In this document: in pieces, positions 25,533 to 33,147 of the stretch | Numbering within the stretch: the first letter of the stretch is position 1 | How the letters are laid out: each line of letters opens with the position of its first letter | Source: Caballeronia grimmiae | Lineage (GTDB): Bacteria; Pseudomonadota; Gammaproteobacteria; Burkholderiales; Burkholderiaceae | Reading direction: 5' to 3' | DNA length: 64,000 nt | NCBI RefSeq assembly: GCF_000698555.1 | Contig: NZ_JFHE01000010.1 | Coordinates: 62,001-126,000, forward strand | The notes under the pieces: model-generated | Told to the model about the DNA's origin: nothing | The model's database searches: none | Seen by the model: only the letters and a program-made list of their open reading frames with translations | Made by a program: the position numbers and the translations under genes

Positions 25533-26695
25533 AGCGCGAGGTTCCGGTCACGATCCAGCCCGCCATCGCTCATGCACGCGCGCCGGCCACGTCTGCGCAG
25601 CGCGTGTGGGGCGAGGACGTCCGTCGCATTCTCTGCATTCGTCCCGACAACCTCGGCGATGTCTTGATGACCACGCCCGCGATTCATGCGTTGAAGCATG
25701 CGTATCCGGGACGGCATCTCACGCTGCTTGCGTCGGGTTCAGGCGCGCAGGCGGCGCGTTTCATCGACGATATCGATGACGTGATCGAATATCACGCGCC
25801 GTGGGTCAAGCACGACAAGCCGATCGACGCAACCGCCGATCTCGCGATGCGCGAGCGTCTTGAATCGCTCGGCTTCGATGCCGCGGTGATCTTCAGCGTC
25901 TATAGCCAGAATCCGCTGCCCGCTGCGATGCTGTGCCATCTATCGAACATACCGCGAAGGCTGGCGCATTGCCGGGAGAATCCATACGGGCTACTGACGG
26001 ATTGGGTGGCGGAATGCGAGCCGCAACAAGGTACGCGGCATGAAGTGGAGCGCCAGCTTGCGCTCGTTGCAAGCGTCGGCGCACATGCAAGCGATACGCG
26101 CATGCGATTCGACTTGCGCACAGCCGATGAAGCCTCGCTTCAACGCAAGCTGGGCGAGCGCGGCATCGATATAGACGCGCCCTATTTCGTCATGCATCCC
26201 GGCGCGACCGCCGCATCGCGCCGCTATCCGCCGGAGCGTTTTGCGCAAGCCGCACGCGAGCTCGCAACGCGAACCGGCTGGCCCGTGCTCGTCACCGGCT
26301 CGTCGAGCGAAGCGGCGCTGTGCGAATCAGTGAGTGCGGGCGATGCGCGCATCGTCGATCTGGCGGGCGCATTGCAACTAGGCGAACTCGCGGCGCTCAT
26401 CAAGCAGGCCCGCGTGCTGATTTCGAACAACAGTGGTCCGGTGCATATCGCGTCGGCGCTCGGCGCGCCCGTCGTCGATCTCTACGCGCTGACGAATCCG
26501 CAGCACATGCCGTGGCAGACGACGCATCGTGTGCTCTATCACGATGTGCCTTGCCGCTGGTGCTATCGCAGCGTATGTCCCGAAGGGCATCATCTTTGCC
26601 TGCTTGGCGTGAGTGTCGATGAAGTCGTCGATGCCGCCCTCTCGCTCCTCGATGCCCGCACCGAACACCATCCTGCTCATCTGACATTACCCTGA
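25529..26695 (+). CDS. Family 9 glycosyltransferase (heptosyltransferase-like)
   Basis: A 388-residue GT-B transferase. The N-terminal half has ILCIRPDNLGDVLMTTPAIHALK, the classic GT9 opening. The C-terminal half has VMHPGATAASRRYPPERFA and ISNNSGPVHIASALGAPVVDLY for ADP-heptose binding. There is a Cys-rich tail (PCRWCYRSVCPEGHHLC) of the kind seen in some GT9 enzymes. It overlaps the upstream phosphatase gene by ATGA. It probably transfers heptose or a related ADP/GDP-sugar to a glycan acceptor. Confidence 0.9.
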   Translation: MKREVPVTIQPAIAHARAPATSAQRVWGEDVRRILCIRPDNLGDVLMTTPAIHALKHAYPGRHLTLLASGSGAQAARFIDDIDDVIEYHAPWVKHDKPIDATADLAMRERLESLGFDAAVIFSVYSQNPLPAAMLCHLSNIPRRLAHCRENPYGLLTDWVAECEPQQGTRHEVERQLALVASVGAHASDTRMRFDLRTADEASLQRKLGERGIDIDAPYFVMHPGATAASRRYPPERFAQAARELATRTGWPVLVTGSSSEAALCESVSAGDARIVDLAGALQLGELAALIKQARVLISNNSGPVHIASALGAPVVDLYALTNPQHMPWQTTHRVLYHDVPCRWCYRSVCPEGHHLCLLGVSVDEVVDAALSLLDARTEHHPAHLTLP

Positions 26696-26707
26696 GAGAC
26701 GCGCCTT

Positions 26708-28453
26708 ATGTACACACTCGGAATCAATGCGGTCTATCACGACAGCGCAGCGGCGCTGGTTCACGACGGCGTCGTAATCGCGGCAGCGGAAGACGAGCGC
26801 TTCACGCATGTGAAGCACGCAAAGCGTCCCGTGCCCTTCTCGACGTGGCAGCTTCCGTTCGACGCCATCGACTACTGCCTCAAGGAAACGGGCATCGAAC
26901 TGGCGGATGTGGATCACATTGCCTACTCGTATGATCCGCATCTGTTCTCGGGCATGCCGAAGCAGGCGAAGGCGACCATCACGTTGCCCTTCATGCCGTC
27001 CGAGCATGTCAGCACCAATCCTTCCGAGTCGCCGTGGGACCCGCTGTTTCTAAGCTATATCGCCAATGCGCGCGGCCAGTTGATCGACGGCGCGCCGCAT
27101 CATTTGAAGAAGCGCTTCATCAGCGGCGGCCGTGCGCCGCGCTTCGAATGGCATTATGTCGATCATCATCTTTCGCATGAAGCCAGCGCGTTTCTCGCCG
27201 CGCCCTATGAAAACGCCGCTGTATTGACGATGGACGGCCGCGGCGAAGGCGTGACAACGAGCCTTGGTCAATTCGTCGATGGCGAATATCAGCGCGTAAA
27301 GCAAGTGGAATTGCCGCATTCGCTCGGGCTGCTTTATGAAGCCGTGACGGACTATCTCGGCTTTCTGCACTCGTCCGACGAGTACAAGGTGATGGCGCTG
27401 GCGTCCTTCGGCAAGCCCGCCTACGTGGATCAGTTCCGCGAGATCGTCAAGTATCGCAATGACGGCAGTTATACCGTCGATGCACCGCGTCTCGTCGAAC
27501 GCTTCGGCCCGCGACGCGAGCGCGGCGGACCGCTGACGCAGCATCACTACGACATCGCGCATTCGCTGCAGGCGGTGCTCGAAGAGACCGCGCTGGAACT
27601 GGCGCGCTGGCTGCATGAGCGCACCGGCCTCAAGCATCTTGCGATGGCAGGCGGCGTCGCCCTCAACTGCGTAATGAACGCACGCCTGCGAGATCGCGGC
27701 CCGTTCGAAGACATCTGGGTCCAGCCGGCTGCGGGCGATGCAGGCACCGCGCTCGGCGCCGCGCTCTGGACCGACTATCAGCAACGCGTGAAGCAAGGCG
27801 ATCGCAGCCGCCGCTGGAGTATGAACCATGCGTATCTCGGACCGTGCTATAGCGAAGAGGACATCGAATCATTCCTCAAGTGGTCCAAGACGCCGTATCG
27901 CAGGCTCAACGATATCGCCGGTGAAACCGCCGATATTCTTGCATCGAACCGCGTGATCGGCTGGTATCAGGGCCGTACGGAATTCGGTCCGCGAGCATTG
28001 GGCGCACGCTCGATTCTCGCTTCACCGATCGATCCGTCGATGCAGGCGCGCCTCAACGAAATCAAGGATCGCGAGGATTTCCGCCCGGTTGCGCCCGTCG
28101 TGATGGAAGAGCACGCAGCCGACTGGTTCGTGGACGCACGCGTCGCGCCGTTCATGCTCTTCGTCTTCGATGTGCGCGAGGACATGAAAGCGCGCATTCC
28201 GGCGGTCACTCATATCGACGGCACGGCTCGCGTGCAGACCGTCAATCGCTCGCAGCATGCGCTTTACTATGACCTGCTCGCCGCGTTCAATGCGCGCACC
28301 GGCGTGCCTGTGCTCGTGAATACGTCGTTCAACACGCGTGGTGAGCCGATGGTCAACTCGCCGCGCGATGCGGTCGAATCGTTCTGGACGTCGCCGCTCG
28401 ATGCGCTCGTGATCGGCCCGTTCCTCATCGAGAAGCCGGGGGTGCCTGCATGA
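26708..28453 (+). CDS. O-carbamoyltransferase (NodU/CmcH family)
   Basis: 581 residues. The N-terminal Kae1-like domain starts YTLGINAVYHDSAAALVHDG and has DHHLSHEASAF and LTMDGRGEG nucleotide/metal motifs. The C-terminal YrdC-like domain contains the family hallmark YQGRTEFGPRALGARSILA and ends with a VLVNTSFNTRGEP segment. The enzyme makes carbamoyl-adenylate from carbamoyl phosphate and ATP and transfers the carbamoyl group to a sugar hydroxyl. It lies centrally in the glycan operon and overlaps the next gene by ATGA. The acceptor sugar is unknown. Confidence 0.93.
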   Translation: MYTLGINAVYHDSAAALVHDGVVIAAAEDERFTHVKHAKRPVPFSTWQLPFDAIDYCLKETGIELADVDHIAYSYDPHLFSGMPKQAKATITLPFMPSEHVSTNPSESPWDPLFLSYIANARGQLIDGAPHHLKKRFISGGRAPRFEWHYVDHHLSHEASAFLAAPYENAAVLTMDGRGEGVTTSLGQFVDGEYQRVKQVELPHSLGLLYEAVTDYLGFLHSSDEYKVMALASFGKPAYVDQFREIVKYRNDGSYTVDAPRLVERFGPRRERGGPLTQHHYDIAHSLQAVLEETALELARWLHERTGLKHLAMAGGVALNCVMNARLRDRGPFEDIWVQPAAGDAGTALGAALWTDYQQRVKQGDRSRRWSMNHAYLGPCYSEEDIESFLKWSKTPYRRLNDIAGETADILASNRVIGWYQGRTEFGPRALGARSILASPIDPSMQARLNEIKDREDFRPVAPVVMEEHAADWFVDARVAPFMLFVFDVREDMKARIPAVTHIDGTARVQTVNRSQHALYYDLLAAFNARTGVPVLVNTSFNTRGEPMVNSPRDAVESFWTSPLDALVIGPFLIEKPGVPA

Positions 28454-29514
28454 GCACCATCTCAGGCTCGTTTTCCTACGACGGCGCAGGCGATGCTGCA
28501 CGCGACGCCGCAGCGCAAGATGCGAGCACTGGGACGGGTGCTGCGTTCGACGTGTCGGTCGTCGTGCCGACGTATCAGCGGCCCGACATGCTCGAGCGTT
28601 GTTTGCGCGCGATCATCGCGCAGGACTATGACAAGACGCGCTACGAGATCATCGTGTGCGACGACGGTCCGGACGATGCAACGCGCTCACGCGTCACATC
28701 GCTTGCACGCGAATGCGAGCAGGGTCCGCGCATCCGCTATGTGCCGGTGACGGCGACGCAGGGACCAGCCGGCGCACGCAACGCGGGATGGCGCGCGTCG
28801 GGCGCCGCATGGATCGCATTCACCGATGACGATACGATCCCCGATCCACAGTGGCTCGCCAGTGGCGTCGCAGAACTGCGCGCGGGCGCGGATGCGGTGT
28901 CCGGCCGGATCGTGGTGCCGCTCGGCCCGCGACCGACCGATTATGAACAGGACGCCGCGGGACTTGCGCATACGGAGTTCGCGACGGCCAATACTTTCGT
29001 CACGCGATCGGCGTTGAAGCGTGTCGGCGGCTTTGATGCGCGCTTCACGTCGGCGTGGCGTGAAGACTCCGACCTTCAGTTCAAGCTGATGCGCACCGGC
29101 GCAGACATCGTGCGTTCCGAACACGCGATAGTGCTGCATCCCGTGCGTCCCGCGCGCTGGGGCGTGAGTCTTTCGCAGCAGAAGAAGAGCCAGTTCGACG
29201 CGCTGCTTTACAAGAAGCATCGCACGCTCTTCAAGGAACGCATCAGAAGCACGCCGCCTCTGCTCTATTACGCGATACTCGCGGTGGTCGTGATCGCCTT
29301 GCTCGCATTCGTCAACGGCAACGCCACACTGGGACTGCTGGGTCTGGAAGTGTGGTTAGCGTTGAGTGCGTGGTTCTGCCTGAAGCGCCTCAAAACAACG
29401 GCGCTGACCCGCACGCACATACTCGAAATGGCGTGGACGTCCCTATGGATTCCATTCCTCTCGATCTATTGGCGGCTCTATGGCGCGGTGAAATTCCGCG
29501 TGCTGTTCGTATGA
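28450..29514 (+). CDS. Family 2 glycosyltransferase with C-terminal membrane helices
   Basis: 354 residues. The GT-A domain has DVSVVVPTYQRPDMLERCL, IIVCDDGPDD and the metal triad in IAFTDDDTIPDP, followed by FTSAWREDSDLQFKL as acceptor-side element. Two or three hydrophobic segments after residue about 265 anchor it to the inner membrane. It is therefore the best candidate in this cluster for adding sugars to a lipid-linked or membrane acceptor. ATGA overlaps join it to genes on both sides. Confidence 0.9.
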   Translation: MSTISGSFSYDGAGDAARDAAAQDASTGTGAAFDVSVVVPTYQRPDMLERCLRAIIAQDYDKTRYEIIVCDDGPDDATRSRVTSLARECEQGPRIRYVPVTATQGPAGARNAGWRASGAAWIAFTDDDTIPDPQWLASGVAELRAGADAVSGRIVVPLGPRPTDYEQDAAGLAHTEFATANTFVTRSALKRVGGFDARFTSAWREDSDLQFKLMRTGADIVRSEHAIVLHPVRPARWGVSLSQQKKSQFDALLYKKHRTLFKERIRSTPPLLYYAILAVVVIALLAFVNGNATLGLLGLEVWLALSAWFCLKRLKTTALTRTHILEMAWTSLWIPFLSIYWRLYGAVKFRVLFV

Positions 29515-30575
29515 GACCCGCGAACGTCGAACGCATCGCCATCTTCAGGGCGCTTCAGCTCGGCGACATGCTGTGCGCCGTACCAGCGTTGCGCGCGTTG
29601 CGTCGTGCGTATCCGCAAGCGCATATCGCGTTGATCGGCCTGCCCTGGGCGCGCAGCTTCGTCGAACGATATGCGCATCTGCTCGATGAACTGATCGTGT
29701 TTCCCGGCGCGATCGGTTTTCCCGAGCAAGAGGAAACGGACGCGCACTTGCCCGCTTTTTACGATGCGATGCGTGCGCGCCGTTTCGATCTGGCGATCCA
29801 GTTGCATGGCAGCGGCGGCGTGGCCAATGACATCGTCGAGCAGATGATTGCGCGCATCAACGCTGGCTTTCTGAAGCCGGATGAAGCAGCGCGCGAAGGG
29901 GTGTTCATTGCGTGGCCCGATGCGTTGCAGGAGGTCGCTCGCTATAACGCGCTGATGGATGCGCTCGGCATCGATGCAAGCGATATGCAGCTTGAAATTC
30001 CGCTGACGCGAGACGACACGCGCGAGTGCGACGCCCTGATCGACCGATACGCACTCGAACCATCCCGCCTCGTGCTCGTTCATGCCGGTTCGCAATTGCC
30101 GTCGCGCCGCTGGCCTGCCGAACGATTCGCGCAAGTTGCAGCCGCGCTGGCAAACGATGGATGGCAGGTTGCGCTTACCGGCAGCGCGGGTGAGGCGGAT
30201 ATCACGGCGAGCATCGCCAACACGCCTGGCGTTCACGCCATCGATCTGACCGGCAAGACATCGCTCGGCGGACTCGCCGCGCTCGTTGCGCGTGCGCGGC
30301 TCATCGTATGCAACGACACGGGCCTTTCCCACGTCGCGGCGGCGATGCGCACGAAGAGCGTCGTCATTGCATCGGGCAGCGACACGCGACGCTGGGCGCC
30401 GCTCGATCATGAACGTCATCGCGTACTCGCGGACTACCCGCCGTGCCGCCCCTGTGCGTTCCGCGATTGCCCTTATGGGCATCCCTGCGCACTGAACATC
30501 ACCGTCGGGCAAGTGCTCGATGCTGCTCGAATCCAATTGCCCGCAGAAAAACTGGAAACCGATGCCCACTGCTAA
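29511..30575 (+). CDS. Second family 9 glycosyltransferase (heptosyltransferase-like)
   Basis: 354 residues. The N-terminal RIAIFRALQLGDMLCAVPALRALRR, LVHAGSQLPSRRWPAERFA and VCNDTGLSHVAAAM are the three GT9 landmarks. Like the first GT9 it ends with a Cys-containing region (CRPCAFRDCPYGHPC). The ATG at 29511 overlaps the upstream stop; a longer upstream frame is out of family. The two GT9 proteins are similar in architecture but clearly different sequences, so two different linkages are probable. Confidence 0.9.
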   Translation: MRPANVERIAIFRALQLGDMLCAVPALRALRRAYPQAHIALIGLPWARSFVERYAHLLDELIVFPGAIGFPEQEETDAHLPAFYDAMRARRFDLAIQLHGSGGVANDIVEQMIARINAGFLKPDEAAREGVFIAWPDALQEVARYNALMDALGIDASDMQLEIPLTRDDTRECDALIDRYALEPSRLVLVHAGSQLPSRRWPAERFAQVAAALANDGWQVALTGSAGEADITASIANTPGVHAIDLTGKTSLGGLAALVARARLIVCNDTGLSHVAAAMRTKSVVIASGSDTRRWAPLDHERHRVLADYPPCRPCAFRDCPYGHPCALNITVGQVLDAARIQLPAEKLETDAHC

Positions 30576-31521
30576 TCAAAAACGCCTGCGCGTGCTTACG
30601 TGGCATGTCCACGGAAATTACATGTATTACCTGAGCCAGGCGAAGCACGACTTCTATCTCGTGACGAAGCCCGGTCATCCGCCGGGCTATGCGGGTAAGG
30701 TCGGCGTGCTGCCGTGGGGCGACAACGTGCATGAGGTACCCGCCGATCAAGTGGCTTCACAGGAGTTCGATGTCGTGCTGTTTCAGCATCGCACGCACTG
30801 GGACGACGATCGCATCAACCTTCTTTCCGATGCGCAACGACGCTTGCCGCGTGTCTATATCGAACATGATCCGCCGCAAGAAAATCCCTTCGAGCAGCGC
30901 CATTGGGTCAACGATCCGAATACCCTGCTCGTGCACGTGACGCACTTCAACCGCCTGATGTGGGACAGCGGCGAGACGCCCACGCGCGTGATCGAGCATG
31001 GTGTGGTCTTGCCCGAAGGCGTGCGCTATAGCGGCGAGAAGGAACGCGGCATCGTCGTCATCAATCATTTGCGGCAACGCGGGCGCAGGCTCGGCAACGA
31101 CGTGTTCGCGGATGCGGCACAACGCGTTCCGCTCGATCTCGTTGGCATGGACGCCGAATCGGCGGGCGGCCTCGGCGAAGTCGGCAATCTGGAACTCGCG
31201 GCATTCACCGCGCAATATCGCTTCTTCTTCAATCCGATTCGCTGGACGAGTCTCGGCCTTGCGATCGTCGAAGCGATGACCATCGGCATGCCGATCATCG
31301 GCCTGGCGACGACGGAGCTTGCCACCGTCATTCGCAATGGCGACAGCGGCTTCATCCATACCGATACGAACGCGCTCGTCGATGCAATGCAGCGCCTGCT
31401 GCGCGATCCCGCCGAGGCGCGACGCATGGGTGAAGGCGCGCGAAGGCTCGCGCTCGAGCGTTTTCATATCGACCGCTTCGCCGCCGAATGGGAAGCAACG
31501 TTGCGGCACGTCTGCAATTAG
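30562..31521 (+). CDS. Glycosyltransferase (GT-B, GT1/GT4-like)
   Basis: 319 residues. It starts with [16 protein letters not shown]. The C-terminal domain has [25 protein letters not shown], which is the EX7E-like nucleotide-sugar site of GT4 relatives. The N-terminal domain is short and contains no classic glycine-rich loop. The ATG at 30562 overlaps the GT9 gene by 14 nt in another frame. It is probably the last transferase of the pathway. Its assignment to a numbered family is less certain than the others. Confidence 0.8.
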   Translation: MPTANQKRLRVLTWHVHGNYMYYLSQAKHDFYLVTKPGHPPGYAGKVGVLPWGDNVHEVPADQVASQEFDVVLFQHRTHWDDDRINLLSDAQRRLPRVYIEHDPPQENPFEQRHWVNDPNTLLVHVTHFNRLMWDSGETPTRVIEHGVVLPEGVRYSGEKERGIVVINHLRQRGRRLGNDVFADAAQRVPLDLVGMDAESAGGLGEVGNLELAAFTAQYRFFFNPIRWTSLGLAIVEAMTIGMPIIGLATTELATVIRNGDSGFIHTDTNALVDAMQRLLRDPAEARRMGEGARRLALERFHIDRFAAEWEATLRHVCN

Positions 31522-31556
31522 GGCATCAGGATGCAATCACATCAAAGGGAATCGTC

Positions 31557-32540
31557 ATGAAAGAAGCATTTCGCAAGCGCATTCTGGTGACTGGCGGGGC
31601 GGGCTTTCTCGGCTCGCATCTGTGCGAGCGCCTGCTCGCACAAGGGCACGACGTGCTGTGCGTCGATAACTTCTATACCGGCACCAAGGACAACATCGCG
31701 CATCTGCTCGACAGCGCCAACTTCGAGTTGATGCGCCACGACGTGACGTTCCCGCTGTATGTGGAAGTCGACGAAATCTATAACCTCGCGTGCCCCGCAT
31801 CGCCGGTACATTACCAGCATGATCCCGTGCAGACGACGAAGACCAGCGTGCACGGCGCGATCAATATGCTGGGACTCGCCAAGCGCGTGAAGGCGAAAAT
31901 CTTCCAGGCATCGACGAGCGAAGTCTATGGCGATGCCCGCGTGCATCCGCAGCAGGAAGCGTATTGGGGCAACGTGAACCCGATCGGTCCGCGTTCGTGC
32001 TACGACGAAGGCAAGCGCTGCGCCGAGACGCTTTTCATGGATTACCGCCGGCAGCATGGGCTCAACATCAAGATCGCGCGCATCTTCAACACGTATGGTC
32101 CGCGCATGCATCCGAGCGATGGCCGCGTGGTGTCCAACTTCATGATGCAGGCGCTCGCCGGCGAGCCGATCACCGTCTATGGCGAAGGCTCGCAGACGCG
32201 TTCATTCTGCTATGTCGACGACATGGTCGATGCGTTCATTCGCCTGATGAACACGCCCGATGACATTACCGGCCCGGTCAATCTCGGCAATCCGCATGAA
32301 CTGTCGATGCTCGAAATCGCGCAGCGCATCGTGGCGCTGACGGGTTCGAAGTCGGAGATCGTGTTCCGTCCGCTGCCGATGGATGATCCGTGGCATCGTC
32401 AGCCTGACATCACGCAGGCGCGCACGCTGCTGGACTGGCAGCCGGTGACCGTGCTCGATGAAGGCTTGCGGCGCACCGCCGCGTACTTTCGGCAAATCAT
32501 CGAGGCGCAGCAAACGCGCTCCGCGATGGCTACGCTTTGA
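31557..32540 (+). CDS. NAD-dependent epimerase/dehydratase, UDP-glucuronate decarboxylase (UXS)-like
   Basis: A 327-residue extended SDR. It has [30 protein letters not shown], the [13 protein letters not shown] segment typical of UXS enzymes, and the catalytic Ser and YxxxK ([11 protein letters not shown]). [16 protein letters not shown] completes the UXS signature. It would produce UDP-xylose or a related sugar nucleotide for the transferases upstream. The ATG at 31557 has AAGGGA upstream. It is the last gene of the cluster and overlaps the convergent ParB-like gene by 11 bp. Confidence 0.9.
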   Translation: MKEAFRKRILVTGGAGFLGSHLCERLLAQGHDVLCVDNFYTGTKDNIAHLLDSANFELMRHDVTFPLYVEVDEIYNLACPASPVHYQHDPVQTTKTSVHGAINMLGLAKRVKAKIFQASTSEVYGDARVHPQQEAYWGNVNPIGPRSCYDEGKRCAETLFMDYRRQHGLNIKIARIFNTYGPRMHPSDGRVVSNFMMQALAGEPITVYGEGSQTRSFCYVDDMVDAFIRLMNTPDDITGPVNLGNPHELSMLEIAQRIVALTGSKSEIVFRPLPMDDPWHRQPDITQARTLLDWQPVTVLDEGLRRTAAYFRQIIEAQQTRSAMATL

Positions 32541-33144
32541 AGCCCGGCAGCTCGCGCGCTTCGTCCTCACGCGAAGCCGCGACTGCCTGAGCGAGCGCCT
32601 TGGCGAAGCCCGCAGTCGATGCGAAATCGCCCTGTATGCGCTCGCGGAAGTACTCGGCCCATGCGAACTTCGCGTTGAACTCCGGCGAATCTTCGAACAT
32701 GCCCGCCATGCGCACGAAGGCGGCAAGGCTCAGATAAGGATCATCGGGCATCGCGCCGATGGAAGGCGGCAACGCTTCGACCGATGTTTCGTTTCCCTGA
32801 GCATCGAACGGATGAATCCAGCCGTGCTCGCGCATCGCCGCAAGGAAGGCGTCGTGGTCCCGATCGTTGAAATCGCATGCGATGGATACCGGCACGACTG
32901 CGATGCCAAGCTCATGCCACGCGCGCGCCCAGTGATGATGATCGATCACATGGAGCGTCCCGCCCGGGCCGCGCACGAGGCGCAGCGCATGTTCGTCCAT
33001 GAAGGCCGCACGCCTGTCATCGGGCTGCTCGCTCGTCAAACGCATCTTCTCGCGCACATGCTCCATCCCTAATGCGCCTTGCGTCGGCTTGAGTTCATCG
33101 ATGCGTGCGGATGTCTTCTCGTCCACCTGATGCGCCCTCGTCAT
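32530..33144 (-). CDS. ParB-like nuclease-domain protein (ParB/Srx superfamily)
   Basis: 204 residues. It opens with [20 protein letters not shown] and has [17 protein letters not shown], the pattern of stand-alone ParBc_2 proteins and not of chromosome-partitioning ParB (no HTH, no ParA neighbour). Some family members have ATPase, CTPase or nucleotide-binding activity. It starts 3 nt after the stop of the ABC-REC fusion gene, so the two are one transcript. Its role there is unknown. Confidence 0.75.
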   Translation of the reverse strand: MTRAHQVDEKTSARIDELKPTQGALGMEHVREKMRLTSEQPDDRRAAFMDEHALRLVRGPGGTLHVIDHHHWARAWHELGIAVVPVSIACDFNDRDHDAFLAAMREHGWIHPFDAQGNETSVEALPPSIGAMPDDPYLSLAAFVRMAGMFEDSPEFNAKFAWAEYFRERIQGDFASTAGFAKALAQAVAASREDEARELPGFKA

Positions 33145-33147
33145 CTT

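Noticed and set aside
32530..33144. Chromosome partitioning ParB
   Set aside because: No ParA, no HTH or parS-binding domain, and only about 200 residues; it is a stand-alone ParB-fold protein.
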